Assembly: GCA_964569795.1 (NCBI GenBank)
Contig: CAZMVB010000007.1
Coordinates: 108,059-172,058, forward strand
DNA length: 64,000 bases
Direction of reading: 5' to 3'
Origin: JAHJDS01 sp964569795
GTDB lineage: Bacteria; Desulfobacterota; Desulfarculia; Desulfarculales; JAHJDS01
Under the pieces are notes generated by a model. It was given only the letters and a program-made list of their open reading frames with translations. It was not told where the DNA came from and did not search any database. The position numbers and the translations under genes are program-made. Positions 16,555-26,120 of this stretch are shown here, piece by piece; the stretch's first letter is position 1; every line of letters starts with the position of its first letter.

Positions 16555-16583
16555 TTAATAGCAGATATAATAATGGTGGTCAA
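16555..16583 (-). promoter_or_regulatory. Possible promoter of the YkgJ-type pair
   Basis: On the minus strand, TTGACC (16578-16583), a 17-base spacer and TATTAA (16555-16560) lie in an AT-rich patch about 55 bases ahead of the ATG at 16499. Confidence 0.4.
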
Positions 16584-16672
16584 TTTTTCAGTCCGGCCGC
16601 GGGAGTACCAGGGCGGCCGGGGTTCCACGGGTCCTCGGGGCCGGGGGACCGGGGCAGAACGCCCGGTTTTAC

Positions 16673-16701
16673 TTGACTCAAAGGGCCGTCGCCGATAGGT
16701 T
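16673..16701 (+). promoter_or_regulatory. Possible weak promoter of hflKC
   Basis: TTGACT at 16673-16678, a 17-base spacer, and TAGGTT at 16696-16701. The -10 box is poor, so this is tentative. Confidence 0.3.
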
Positions 16702-16787
16702 TACGGATGTGGATCATCATCGGTCCGGGGGAGCGGGGTCGGTCTCATCCGCCCGCCCCGCCGGCCGTTTCATTCGGAGGCGAAAGC

Positions 16788-17873
16788 ATGTCCGCCTGGG
16801 ACTGGGACAGGCTGTCCAAGCAACAACGGCACCGGCCGTCGGGTCCGTCCAAGGGGGACGGGGGCGGCGGGGTGCCGCCGCAGTTTTCTGACTTGGCCAA
16901 TCGTTTTCGGGAGTTCAAGGGCAAGTCCGTTCTGATAGTGCTCGCGGCGGTCATCGCCGTGGTGATCTGGCTGTTGACCGGTTTTTACACCGTCAGTCCG
17001 AAACAGCGGGGGGTGGTCAAGATTTTCGGCCGGGTGGTGGGCCAACCGACCTTGCCCGGGCTGCACTACGCCCCGCCGTATCCCATCGCTGAGGTGCTCA
17101 AGCCCAAGGTGACCACTGTCCGTCAGATCACCCTGGGCGGCCCGGCGGCCGGGGACCTGAGCCAGGAAACCAGTCCGTGGTCATCCCAGATGCTGACCAA
17201 GGACGCCCGGATAATCTCCGTCAGGTTCATCGTCCAATACAAGGTCAGTCCGGACCGGGTGATCGACTATCTGTTCAACGTCCGCGGCCAGCGCCAGACG
17301 GTCAAGTCCGCGGCCGAGGCGGCCCTGCGGGCCGTGGTCGCCCGCACCAATTTCAGCGATGTCCTGGCCAAGGGCCGGCGACAGGTCATGGCCCGGGGCA
17401 AGAAGCTGTTGCAGCAGATCCTGAATGCCTATCGCCTGGGCGTGGATGTGGTGGAGGTCAAACTGCTCAATCCCTCGCCGCCCCGGCCGGTGGTCGCCGC
17501 CTTTGACGACGTCAAGAAGGCGGAGCAGGACAAGGTCCGATACATCCGCCAGGCCCAGGAGTTCCGGCGCAAACTGCTGGAAGCGGCCTACGGCGAGGCC
17601 AAGCAGATGCGCGATCAGGCCGAGGCCTATCGGGTGCGCAAGCTGAGGAGGGCCGAGGGCGACACGGCCCGTTTCCGGGCCCTGGTCAAGGTCCTGAGGC
17701 TGTACGGGGCCGGAGGGCGGGCCAAGCTGGCCCGGCTGATCACCCAGGAACGTTTGTATATCGAGGCCCTGGAAGCGGTCTTGACCGGTTCGCGCAAATA
17801 CGTCCTGTCCGGACGAATCGGCAGCCGATTGTTGTCCCATTTCGGTTTGGGCCCCTCCGCCCCCATCAAGTAG
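16788..17873 (+). CDS. hflK: HflK, SPFH-domain membrane protease regulator
   Basis: 361 residues from the ATG at 16788, which follows CGGAGGCG. An in-frame start 81 bases earlier is open but less likely. The sequence has a Gly/Pro-rich N-terminus, one transmembrane segment (VLIVLAAVIAVVIWLLTGFY, about residues 45-64), then the SPFH/band-7 domain (TVSPKQRGVVKIFGRV) and a charged helical C-terminal region. HflK pairs with HflC to form the membrane cage around the FtsH protease, modulating membrane protein turnover. hflC starts 9 bases after the stop, which confirms the pairing. Confidence 0.9.
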   Translation: MSAWDWDRLSKQQRHRPSGPSKGDGGGGVPPQFSDLANRFREFKGKSVLIVLAAVIAVVIWLLTGFYTVSPKQRGVVKIFGRVVGQPTLPGLHYAPPYPIAEVLKPKVTTVRQITLGGPAAGDLSQETSPWSSQMLTKDARIISVRFIVQYKVSPDRVIDYLFNVRGQRQTVKSAAEAALRAVVARTNFSDVLAKGRRQVMARGKKLLQQILNAYRLGVDVVEVKLLNPSPPRPVVAAFDDVKKAEQDKVRYIRQAQEFRRKLLEAAYGEAKQMRDQAEAYRVRKLRRAEGDTARFRALVKVLRLYGAGGRAKLARLITQERLYIEALEAVLTGSRKYVLSGRIGSRLLSHFGLGPSAPIK

Positions 17874-17882
17874 GAGAACGCG

Positions 17883-18845
17883 GTGACAAGGAAGACGGGG
17901 GTCATCCTGGCGGTTGTGGTGGCCCTTCTAATTTTGGCTTACGATTCGGTGTACACGGTCGATCAGACCGAACAGGCGTTCATCACCCAGTTCGGCAAGC
18001 CGATCGGCATTCGGGTGATCGACGAGGCCCACAACTATCGCTACCAGGTCCCGTTTCTGTCGTTGGCGTTCACCTTTCACCAGCCCAAGCGCCTGGCCGG
18101 GGTGAAAAAGCCGGGCCTGCACTTCAAAATACCCTTTGTCCAGAAGGTGATCAGGTACGACCGGCGCATCCTGACCTACGACGAGCGTCCCGAGTCTTTT
18201 TACATCAAGACCGGCGAGCGCCTGACCGTCGATTTTTACGCCAAGTGGCGGATCGTGGACCCCCTCCTGTTCTACCGGGCGGCCGGGACCATCGAGGTCG
18301 GGCTGAACCGGCTGGCCAACAACATCAAGTCGGCCATCCAGGCCGAGATGGGTCTGCAGGACATGCAGGCCATTTTGTCCCGCCGGCGGCAGGTGATCAT
18401 GAAGCGGGTCCAGCAGTATTCCGACGGACTGGCCCGGCAGTTCGGCATCCAGGTCATTGACGTCCGGATCAAGCGGGCCGAACTGCCCGAGGCCATCCGG
18501 AACGCGGTTTACGAACGGATGAGGCGGGAACGGAAGATTCTGGCCGCCCAGTATCGGGCCAGCGGCCGGCGCCAGGAGGTCGAAATGAAGGCCGGCGCCC
18601 GTCTCGAGCAGGCCCGCATCCTGGCCCAGGCCCGCCGGGACGCCAAGGTGATCATGGGTGAGGCCGACGCCGAGGCGGCCAAGACCTACGTGGACGCCTA
18701 CGCCCAGGACCCCGACCTGTACCGCTTCGTTCGATCGCTGGAGGCCTACGTCAAGGCCTTTGCCCGGCAGTCCACGGTCGTCCTGGACGGGGACAACCAG
18801 TTCATGAAGTTCTTTCTGCCCAAGCCCCGGGCCAACAAGCCCTGA
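17883..18845 (+). CDS. hflC: HflC, SPFH-domain partner of HflK
   Basis: 320 residues with a GTG start behind TAGGAGAA. One N-terminal membrane anchor (VILAVVVALLILAY) precedes an SPFH domain (VDQTEQAFITQFGKPIG) that ends in a long charged helix (about 210-275), typical of HflC. An insertion-like stretch (IRVIDEAHNYRYQVPFLSLA) lengthens the loop after the first SPFH strands. Forms the HflKC complex with the preceding gene product. A terminator hairpin follows 26 bases after the stop. Confidence 0.9.
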   Translation: MTRKTGVILAVVVALLILAYDSVYTVDQTEQAFITQFGKPIGIRVIDEAHNYRYQVPFLSLAFTFHQPKRLAGVKKPGLHFKIPFVQKVIRYDRRILTYDERPESFYIKTGERLTVDFYAKWRIVDPLLFYRAAGTIEVGLNRLANNIKSAIQAEMGLQDMQAILSRRRQVIMKRVQQYSDGLARQFGIQVIDVRIKRAELPEAIRNAVYERMRRERKILAAQYRASGRRQEVEMKAGARLEQARILAQARRDAKVIMGEADAEAAKTYVDAYAQDPDLYRFVRSLEAYVKAFARQSTVVLDGDNQFMKFFLPKPRANKP

Positions 18846-18870
18846 GACCCGGGCCGTCGCCCGGCCCGCC

Positions 18871-18902
18871 AAACCACCTCCGCCCCTGGGGGTGGTTTTT
18901 CA
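18871..18902 (+). terminator. Rho-independent terminator of hflKC
   Basis: AAACCACC pairs with GGTGGTTT around a GC-rich loop, followed by TTTTT-CATTT. Confidence 0.75.
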
Positions 18903-18920
18903 TTTGCGGGAAATAAACCG

Positions 18921-20729
18921 TCAGCCGGACGGCCTCAGGTCCAGGAAGTGCAGGGACATGCCCCCGGTGTAGGCGTCCGGCCGCAGCCGGCCGACGATCT
19001 CGATCCGGTCGCCCAGGCGGTCCAGCTTGGCCGCCTGGTTGAAACCGATGGCGTCCAAGCGGACGGGGCCCACGCCCAGCTCCAGCTTGAGGTGCTGGTC
19101 CTTGACCAGGTAGCGGGTCAGGGGACGGGCGTTGCGGATCAAGAACACCGGCTCGGGATTGGCCTGGCCAAAGGGAGCCATCCGGGCCAGGTGATCCACC
19201 AGACCGGGTTCGAGATCGTCCGGTCCCAGCTCGGCCTCGATCCGGAGGCGGGGGGCGAAGCCCTCGGGGGCCTGCCGCTCGATCAGGGTGTTGAAGCTGC
19301 GGCGAAAGGCATCGAGTGACTCCCGCCTCAGGGCCAGGCCGGCCGCGGCCCGATGCCCTCCGAAAGCCGCCAGGTGCCCGGCGCACTGGCCGAGGGCGGT
19401 GAACAGGTCGATGCCCTCCGGGGCCCGGCCCGAACCCCGGATCACCTCGTCCCCTCCGGCCAACAGGATGGCCGGCCGTCCGAAATCGCGGACGATCCGG
19501 GCGGCGACGATGCCCAGCACCCCCCGGTGCCAGTCGCGGCCATGGAGCACGACCGCCCCCTGATCGCCTTGCTCCCCGTCCAGCCGGTCCAGGACCTCGG
19601 TCATCAGGTCCAGCTGCGCGTCCAGGCGGCGCTGATTGAGACCGTCCAGTTCCCAGGCCAGTTGGTCGGCCCGGCCCCGATCGGGGCACAGCACCAGCTC
19701 CAGGGCCAGGGCGGCGTCGTCCAGCCGGCCCGGGGCATTGAGCCGGGGCCCCAGCCGGAAGGTGACGTCCAGGTAGTCGATCGGCCGTCTGACGGCGGCC
19801 ACCTCGACCAGGGAGCGCAGGCCGGGCCGGACCGTCCGTTCCAGGACATCCAGACCGCATGATGCCAGGATGCGGTTCTGCCCGGTCAGGGGCACGGCGT
19901 CGGCCAGGGTTCCCAGGGCGACCAGGTCCAGATATTGCCCCAGGTTGGGTTCGTTTCCCGGGGTGCACAGCCCCAGGCTCCGGAGCCGGCTCCGCAGGGC
20001 GATCACCAGACAGAAGGCCACGCCCACCCCGGCCAGGGGCTCACCAAAGAAGGGGCAGTCCGCCCGGTGGGGGTTGATCACGGCCGCCGCGTCGGGCAGC
20101 CGGTCCCCGGGGCGGTGGTGGTCGGTGACGATCATCTTCAGACCCAGGGAGCGCCCGTGGGCCACGGCCTCCAGGTCCTGGACCCCGCAGTCGGCGGTGA
20201 CGACCACCTCGACCCCCAGGCCGTGAAGCAGGTCCAGGCCGGCCGGTTTGAGGCCGTAACCCTGGGCCAGGCGGTGGGGCTGATACACGGCCGTGGGAAT
20301 CCCGAAGTGGCTGAAAAACGACGCCAGGCACGAGGCGGCGGTGATGCCGTCCACGTCGTAGTCGGTGTAGATGCCGACCTTGGGACGGGCCGAGGCCGAG
20401 CCGGCGATCAGGGTCATCCCCGGTCCGAGACGGATTGGCGGCCAATCCCGGCCCTGGCCCGGCGACCAGTCCAGGTGTCGGACCAGGAGGTCCACCGCCT
20501 CGGCCATGTCGGCCATGGACTCGGGGTGGCGCAACTGGTTCAGGTCGGGGTTGAGCCAGGCCCGGGCCTCGTCGGGCGAGGTCAGCCCCCGGCCGGCCAG
20601 CAGGCGGGCCACCACCGGCGGCAACCCCAGGTCGTGGATCAGTTCGGCCGGGGCCTCGGGCAATGTGGGCGGCAGGTCCCAGACAGGGGCCGGGCGGAGA
20701 CGGGGTGACATTCGGCCCTGACCTACCAT
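18921..20729 (-). CDS. recJ: Single-stranded-DNA-specific exonuclease RecJ
   Basis: 602 residues, near the usual RecJ length. The DHH phosphoesterase motifs are present: DYDVDG near residue 127 (within KVGIYTDYDVDGITAASC), DCG near 178 and DHH near 200 (IVTDHHRPG). They are followed by the DHHA1 part (GGHRAAAG near 464) and the OB-like C-terminal domain. RecJ degrades 5'-ended single strands in recombination and mismatch repair. The first ATG (20729) overlaps the stop of the LarA-like gene by seven bases. The Met seven codons in (20711) is an equally possible start. Confidence 0.93.
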   Translation of the reverse strand: MVGQGRMSPRLRPAPVWDLPPTLPEAPAELIHDLGLPPVVARLLAGRGLTSPDEARAWLNPDLNQLRHPESMADMAEAVDLLVRHLDWSPGQGRDWPPIRLGPGMTLIAGSASARPKVGIYTDYDVDGITAASCLASFFSHFGIPTAVYQPHRLAQGYGLKPAGLDLLHGLGVEVVVTADCGVQDLEAVAHGRSLGLKMIVTDHHRPGDRLPDAAAVINPHRADCPFFGEPLAGVGVAFCLVIALRSRLRSLGLCTPGNEPNLGQYLDLVALGTLADAVPLTGQNRILASCGLDVLERTVRPGLRSLVEVAAVRRPIDYLDVTFRLGPRLNAPGRLDDAALALELVLCPDRGRADQLAWELDGLNQRRLDAQLDLMTEVLDRLDGEQGDQGAVVLHGRDWHRGVLGIVAARIVRDFGRPAILLAGGDEVIRGSGRAPEGIDLFTALGQCAGHLAAFGGHRAAAGLALRRESLDAFRRSFNTLIERQAPEGFAPRLRIEAELGPDDLEPGLVDHLARMAPFGQANPEPVFLIRNARPLTRYLVKDQHLKLELGVGPVRLDAIGFNQAAKLDRLGDRIEIVGRLRPDAYTGGMSLHFLDLRPSG

Positions 20730-21997
20730 GGGCTGACCAGGTCGCCCTGGTCGTCGAAGACCAGGGGTCGGGGCTCGGAGATCGTTTCCAGACCGGCCTC
20801 CTGGGCCCCCTCGGCCAGGGCGGTCGAGACGGCCATCAGTTCCAGGTGGGCGGTGTCCGGAACGTGAACCAGGCGGACCTTGTCCGGATCGACCCGGCCG
20901 GCGGTGATCAGGCAGGCGGTCAGGCCCTCGGCGTCGCTGGCGAAAACGGCCGGCAGGGCGGCCTTTTCCAGGGACAGGCTGGTCAGGGCGTTGGTCAAGG
21001 TGACCTCCCGGTCAAGGGCCGCCTCGACCCGGGCGTGACAGGCGTCGGCCAGGCCGATGCCCAGGGCGTTGCCGCCCGAGTCCGGGGACAGGCTGCGGAC
21101 GTAGATCCGCTTGGGATGGGGCGGCAGGTCGAAGTCCCCGGTCACGTCCCGATGCCGGCCGGTGACCTTGGAGTCCATGCCGATGCCCGAGATGTCCTTG
21201 CCGATGCGGTCGATGATCAACAGGTCCACGTTTTCAAATGGTATCCGGGCGGCCATGGCCTTGGCCCGGGCCAGCAGGGCCTCCTCCCCGGTCTCGATCT
21301 CGGCGGCGGCCATGGCTTGGATCAGGGCCGTTCGGCCCCGGCCGTTTTCGACCACCCCCAGGCCGCCCCAGATCTTTCCCGTCCCGAGGATCACCCGGGC
21401 CGCGGCGCGGATGACGTTTTCCAGGCCCTGATCCACCGCCGCCCGGTGCAGGGCGGCCGCGCCGGTCCGCTGGCCCAGGCCGACGGCGGTCATCTTCAGG
21501 ATACCAGATTCGATCGCCCCGAAGAACTTGGTGTGCGACTTGATCCGGTTGACCACCAGGACCGCGTCAGCCCGGGCCGCGGCGGCGGCCATGACCACCG
21601 GGACGTCCCCGGGCAGGTCCCCCAGGCGGACCACGTCGAGCCCGGCCTGGATCGGGGCGCCCGCCTGATCCGGGGTGATTCCCAGGCGGGCCAGGGTCGC
21701 AAGCTGTCCCTCGGCCGTGGCCCCGCCGTGACTGCCCATGGCCGGGACGAGCAGCGGCCGCAGGCCCCAGCCGCCGAGGACCTGGACCGCGGCCCGGACA
21801 ATGGCCGGCCCCTCATCCAGCCGGCGGCTGCCCACGGCCACGGCCACCGAAGAACCGGGCGGCAGGGGCCGCCGGGCCCGCAGCCCCTCCAGTTCCCGCC
21901 TGACGGCGGCCGCCGCGTCGCCGACGCTCGTGGCGTCCAGGTCCTGCCGGACCAGGACCGTCATCGGCCAAGGCGCGGGGTTCAGGTCCGGCGTCAT
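20723..21997 (-). CDS. LarA-like (DUF2088) protein
   Basis: 424 residues of the lactate-racemase-like superfamily. PAMGSHGGAT near residue 85 and NRIKSHTKFFGAIESGILKM near 152-171 correspond to the LarA regions that bind the nickel-pincer nucleotide through His and Lys. The spacing after the second His is a few residues longer than in true lactate racemase. The substrate is therefore probably a different 2-hydroxyacid or sugar acid. The sulfur transferase larE lies 6 kb away in this window, but larB and larC are not here. Sits between recJ and a GH57 gene, each 4-7 bases away, so one transcript is likely. Confidence 0.75.
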   Translation of the reverse strand: MTPDLNPAPWPMTVLVRQDLDATSVGDAAAAVRRELEGLRARRPLPPGSSVAVAVGSRRLDEGPAIVRAAVQVLGGWGLRPLLVPAMGSHGGATAEGQLATLARLGITPDQAGAPIQAGLDVVRLGDLPGDVPVVMAAAAARADAVLVVNRIKSHTKFFGAIESGILKMTAVGLGQRTGAAALHRAAVDQGLENVIRAAARVILGTGKIWGGLGVVENGRGRTALIQAMAAAEIETGEEALLARAKAMAARIPFENVDLLIIDRIGKDISGIGMDSKVTGRHRDVTGDFDLPPHPKRIYVRSLSPDSGGNALGIGLADACHARVEAALDREVTLTNALTSLSLEKAALPAVFASDAEGLTACLITAGRVDPDKVRLVHVPDTAHLELMAVSTALAEGAQEAGLETISEPRPLVFDDQGDLVSPW

Positions 21998-22000
21998 GAC

Positions 22001-24106
22001 CTAGGAATCCAACGGGCCGACCTCGAAGGCCAGCGACAGACGCAGCGTCCCGTCGGGCGGCACGTCCTTGACCAGGACCAGGGCCACGCCCTGGTGGATG
22101 CGCTCGAAGCCCGACTCGGACATGGACACCGTCTCGATCGGGATCAGCCACAGCGTGACCGCCGGTCGGGACTCGATGGTCACGGCGAAACCCTCGGCCC
22201 GGTTGACCAGACGGCCGCGGGCCACCCGCCGGGCCGTGTCCGGGCTGTGCAGCGGTATCAGGCGGCCGTCGTCTTCCCCCACCGCCAGGTAGCGGTCCGG
22301 ACCCGCGCCGGACAGGAACGTCAGGTTCAACTCGACGCCCAGGTTCACCCCGGTGGGCCCCTGGACCTGGTAGTCCACCTCGAAGCGCGGTCCCCGGCCG
22401 AAGGTGACCGTCTTTTCGACCCGGGTCTCGGCGGCGGCCTCGCCGCTGACCACCAGTCCCCGGCGCGACAGGATGACGGCGATCCGTCCGTCACGCTCCT
22501 CGATCAAGCGGTCATAGTCGCCCGTGACAAAGTCCCCGCGCTGGCGGAATTTTCCGCACGCGAAATCGCCGGGGGTCACCGCCGGGGACAGGAAGTGGTC
22601 CACCAGGGAGTGCCGGGGATACCGGTCGTAGATCAGCCGGCCGGCCAGCCCCTCCTCCTTTGCCGCGACCAGGTCGTGGGCCGAGGGGATGCCCCCGGCC
22701 TCCTGGTCCGCGGCCGCGGCGGGCTTCTCCCTCAGCCGGCGATGGTAGATCTCCGGCCGGCGGCCCAGGGTGTTGGTCAAGCAGAAGTCGAAGTCCTTGG
22801 CGTCCCAGGAGATCAGGTGGCCGCCCCGTTGGGGGCGCAGCACCAGGCCCAGGCGCGGGTTGTCGACCACGATTTCCGTCCGGCCGTCCATGGTCAGGTC
22901 GAATTCCTCGACGCTCTGCCAGGGTTCCGGACCGTGCTCGGCCTGCTGGGCCGCCTTGAGTCCGGCGATGAGGTGGCGGTGGACCCCGTGGCGGAGATGG
23001 GGCAGGTACAGTCCGCCGAACAGGCCGTGCCAGTAGGCGCAGTTGCACTGGGCCTGATACAGCTCGCCCGGATCGACGCCGGTCTTATTGACCAGCCCGC
23101 TGACCCGGAGCATTTTCTTGTGCATCAGGTTGGCCTCGGGGTACTTGACCAGGAAGTTGTCCCAGATGCCGCCCCGGATGAACGGCCGCCACTCATCCAG
23201 GCGATCCTCCTTTTCGAGGACGTCCCGGATATCCTCGAGTTGTTGTCCGCTGGCGGCGGGCAGGGCCCATTCCCCCATCTCGGCGTAGGACGAGGTGGGC
23301 AGATAGACGCGCCCGGCCGGGGGATGGGTGGCCAGGAACTCGCTCGGGGTAGGTGTCTGGATCCGGTCCCGGTGGTCGTCCAGGGCGCTCAGGAAGCGGT
23401 CGAGCCACTTGCCGCCGTAAACCCACTCCCGGGTCCTGGGCCACAGGCCGAACTTCTCGCCGTCATCGCCGTACAGGGCGACCCGGGGCCCGGGGTCCTC
23501 GGCCAGGGCCAGGAGATGGTCGATCACCTCGTCCACCGGCCGGAAGGGAATCAGGTACCTCAGTTTCTTGGAGGTGGGCAGCAGGGCCAGTCGGTGGCCG
23601 TATTTCTCGGTCAGCCGGTAGTCGGTCGTCTCCTCGGGGCTCAGGCCGGCGTACAGGAAATGGGCGTCATCCACAAAGGTGTACCCGAGGCCCGCCCCGG
23701 CGGCCAGGGCCGGCACCTCGGGCGTCCAGACCCTTTCGGTCAGCCAGAAACCCCGGGGGGTCCGGCCGAACAGGTCCGCCAGGCGCCGGTTCATGGCCGC
23801 CAGCTGGCCCACGGCGTCCTCGGGGGGGATCGAGGCCAGCAGCGGCTCGTACAGGCCGCCGCCCATGATCTCGACCTGGTCCCGGTCGATCATCCGGCCG
23901 ATCAGGTCCAGGGTCGCCGGGGACGAGGCCTCGAACCAGTCCAGCAGGGGGCCGCTGACGTGGAGGCCGCATCTGACGCCGGGATGCTCGGCCAGGAGCG
24001 TCAGCAAAGGGCGGTAGCAGTCGCGGGTGGCGGCCTGAAAGACGTGGTCGAAGTTGCCCACCGGCTGATGGAGGTGGAAGGCCAGGACCAGGGTGACGGC
24101 GCTCAA
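22001..24106 (-). CDS. GH57 4-alpha-glucanotransferase / alpha-amylase
   Basis: 701 residues if started at TTG 24106, whose TTGA overlaps the upstream gene's stop. An open frame continues upstream inside that gene but would not be protein-like. The GH57 conserved regions are clear: HLHQPVG near residue 11; GFWLTERVW near 117-125, carrying the nucleophile Glu; and YGDDGEKFGLWP near 208-219, carrying the acid/base Asp. These positions match archaeal GH57 4-alpha-glucanotransferase. The C-terminal half fits the DUF1925/DUF1926 domains of that enzyme. Works on glycogen or maltodextrins, consistent with the neighbouring GH57/DUF3536 protein and glycogen synthase. Confidence 0.9.
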   Translation of the reverse strand: MSAVTLVLAFHLHQPVGNFDHVFQAATRDCYRPLLTLLAEHPGVRCGLHVSGPLLDWFEASSPATLDLIGRMIDRDQVEIMGGGLYEPLLASIPPEDAVGQLAAMNRRLADLFGRTPRGFWLTERVWTPEVPALAAGAGLGYTFVDDAHFLYAGLSPEETTDYRLTEKYGHRLALLPTSKKLRYLIPFRPVDEVIDHLLALAEDPGPRVALYGDDGEKFGLWPRTREWVYGGKWLDRFLSALDDHRDRIQTPTPSEFLATHPPAGRVYLPTSSYAEMGEWALPAASGQQLEDIRDVLEKEDRLDEWRPFIRGGIWDNFLVKYPEANLMHKKMLRVSGLVNKTGVDPGELYQAQCNCAYWHGLFGGLYLPHLRHGVHRHLIAGLKAAQQAEHGPEPWQSVEEFDLTMDGRTEIVVDNPRLGLVLRPQRGGHLISWDAKDFDFCLTNTLGRRPEIYHRRLREKPAAAADQEAGGIPSAHDLVAAKEEGLAGRLIYDRYPRHSLVDHFLSPAVTPGDFACGKFRQRGDFVTGDYDRLIEERDGRIAVILSRRGLVVSGEAAAETRVEKTVTFGRGPRFEVDYQVQGPTGVNLGVELNLTFLSGAGPDRYLAVGEDDGRLIPLHSPDTARRVARGRLVNRAEGFAVTIESRPAVTLWLIPIETVSMSESGFERIHQGVALVLVKDVPPDGTLRLSLAFEVGPLDS

Positions 24107-25998
24107 GAGTCGCCCCGCCGGGCCAGGATGGTTTTGGCGTAATTTTGATGGAAGCCCAGTTTCCGGGCCAGGGTGTTCAGCACGGTCATTTCCTTTTTGT
24201 CCGGTTTGAGTCCAATGTCCTTTTTCCGGTGCAGCATCCGGCTGAAGGCGTTCTGGATCGGCCACAGGTCCAGGCCGAGGAGCAGTCGTCTGGCCGCGCC
24301 CAGCAGGTCCTTGACGTCGGTCAACTCGGGCGTGCCGATGCGGTCGGCCGGGAGGTCGATCCGGTCGAGGATCCGCCGGGTGAAGGCCTCGGCCAGTTCG
24401 GGCCGGTCCAGGGTCAGCTTGAAGGCCCGGGAGCGCCGGATGAAGAATCCCAGGGCCGCCTGGTCGCAGGCCGGACCGGGCTCCTGAAGCAGGTCGATGA
24501 CCTGGCGGGTGAATCGACCGGCCACGATCGAGCGCAGGACGTCGGCCCCGGTGGTTCCGGGGGGATCGTTGGCCTTGGCCTGGGCCAGGCCGGCGAGCAG
24601 TTCCCGGGTCAGGCCGTGAACCTCCAGACCCCGGGCGATTTCAATGGCCCGGTAGGCGTAACGCATGGCCTGCTCGGCCTCGAGGCCCGAGATATCGTCG
24701 AAGAACCAGGCGCACGAGGTGAACATCTCCATGGCCCGGTGCTGCATCTCGAGCAGGGACAAGGCGACCTCTTCCTCGGGCGGGATCAGGTTGTTCTGGC
24801 CGTGGCGCTGGAAGAACTCGCGTCTGGCCCGGGCGCTGGGGTCGATGAGCAATTCGATGTAATCGTTCCGGGCGGCCCAGGCGTCCCGGAAGTAGCGCCG
24901 GCCGTGGAATTCAAAAAGCTGGACCAACTGATCCCGGAGCCGGTCCAGTCCCTGGCGCAAGGGGCCCCGCCACTTCTGGTTCCAGCCGGGATTCTGGCCG
25001 ACGTGACAGCCGCAGTCCCTTTGCCAGCGGCCGACGCCGTGGGGGCAGCTCCAGGAGGACGGCTCGATCAGTTCCACCTCGTCTTGGGGCGGGTTTTCCG
25101 TGAGAAACCGCTCGGGTACGGTCAGGCTGACGTCGGGATTTCTCTGAAAGTGGTTGAGCACATAGGCCAGGGCCATGTCCCCGAACTTGTGGTGATGGCC
25201 GAAGGACTCGCCGTCGGTGGCGATGAGGACCAGTTGGGCGTTGTCGTCGGCGGGGTCAAAGGCGCCATTGATCCGGGCGGCGAACTCCTCGCCGCTCTTG
25301 AGCAGGCCCTCGAAGGCCACCCCCTGGGACAGGGGGGCCTGGTAAAAAAGGACGTCCAGGTGGCGGCCGCCGCCCACCAGGCAGCGGTAGGCCCGCCGGG
25401 CGTTGACCCGCCCGCCGGTCACGTCCCGCCACGGCCCGCCGTTAAGGGGCCGAACCCGCTTGGCCTGCCGCGGCGACAAGATGACGAATCCGACCCCGTG
25501 ATCGGCCAGGACCTCGAGGGTCGGCCCGTTAACGGCCGTTTCCGGGAGCCACATCCCGGTGGATTTTCGGCCGAACCGGGCCTCGAAATCCCGGAGGCCC
25601 CATTGGACCTGGGTGATCTTGTCCCGGGCATTGGCCAGGGGCAGGATCAGGTGGCCGTAGGCCTGGGCCAGGGCGCCTCCGGCCCCGAAGGTCTGGCGCG
25701 CCACCTGGTCGGCCCAGGTGACGGCCTGATAGGTCCGGGGGTGGTGGTCCTCCAGCCAGGACATGAGCGTCGGCCCGAAGTCAAAGCTCATCAGACCGTA
25801 GTTGTTCTGGATATCCAGGATCCTTCCCCGGGCGTCGGTCAGCCGGGCCTGGGAGTTGGGTCCGTAGGCCTCGCGCCAGACCCGTTCGTTCCAGTCGTGA
25901 AACGGGACGGCCGAGGGCTGACGGGGAATCAGCCCGGTCCAGGGGTCGTCCCGTGGCGGTTGATAGAAATGACCGTGGAGGCAGAGATATCGGGTCAT
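24103..25998 (-). CDS. GH57-type glycoside hydrolase with DUF3536
   Basis: 631 residues. The N-terminus CLHGHFYQPPRDDPW is the GH57 first region. GMWLPETAVNG near residue 149 carries the likely catalytic Glu, and ATDGESFGHHHKFGDMAL near 250 is the fourth region. The C-terminal half (about residues 330-600) is the DUF3536 helical domain that accompanies this subgroup. Members occur next to glycogen genes, often with glgA, and act on alpha-1,4 or alpha-1,6 glucans; the exact reaction is not settled. Starts with ATG 25998 preceded by AGAGAG, and is divergent from glgA across 122 bases. Confidence 0.88.
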   Translation of the reverse strand: MTRYLCLHGHFYQPPRDDPWTGLIPRQPSAVPFHDWNERVWREAYGPNSQARLTDARGRILDIQNNYGLMSFDFGPTLMSWLEDHHPRTYQAVTWADQVARQTFGAGGALAQAYGHLILPLANARDKITQVQWGLRDFEARFGRKSTGMWLPETAVNGPTLEVLADHGVGFVILSPRQAKRVRPLNGGPWRDVTGGRVNARRAYRCLVGGGRHLDVLFYQAPLSQGVAFEGLLKSGEEFAARINGAFDPADDNAQLVLIATDGESFGHHHKFGDMALAYVLNHFQRNPDVSLTVPERFLTENPPQDEVELIEPSSWSCPHGVGRWQRDCGCHVGQNPGWNQKWRGPLRQGLDRLRDQLVQLFEFHGRRYFRDAWAARNDYIELLIDPSARARREFFQRHGQNNLIPPEEEVALSLLEMQHRAMEMFTSCAWFFDDISGLEAEQAMRYAYRAIEIARGLEVHGLTRELLAGLAQAKANDPPGTTGADVLRSIVAGRFTRQVIDLLQEPGPACDQAALGFFIRRSRAFKLTLDRPELAEAFTRRILDRIDLPADRIGTPELTDVKDLLGAARRLLLGLDLWPIQNAFSRMLHRKKDIGLKPDKKEMTVLNTLARKLGFHQNYAKTILARRGDS

Positions 25999-26068
25999 AA
26001 ATCTCTCTTTCGGTCGAATCGGTCGAGAACAAGCTTATTGCATGAGGCCCTGAAAGACAAGACTCTCC

Positions 26069-26097
26069 TTGGCCGGACGCCCGGAGTCGGTTATGAT
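26069..26097 (+). promoter_or_regulatory. Probable promoter of glgA
   Basis: TTGGCC at 26069-26074, a 17-base spacer and TATGAT at 26092-26097, with the start expected just ahead of the AAGGAGG ribosome site. Confidence 0.5.
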
Positions 26098-26120
26098 GGG
26101 ACCGATCCAAGGAGGTAGTT

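Noticed and set aside
20663..24142. 1159-codon plus-strand frame across the LarA-like and GH57 genes
   Set aside because: Spans three well-supported minus-strand genes and reads as Gln/Gly/Asp/Val-rich nonsense typical of GC-rich antisense.
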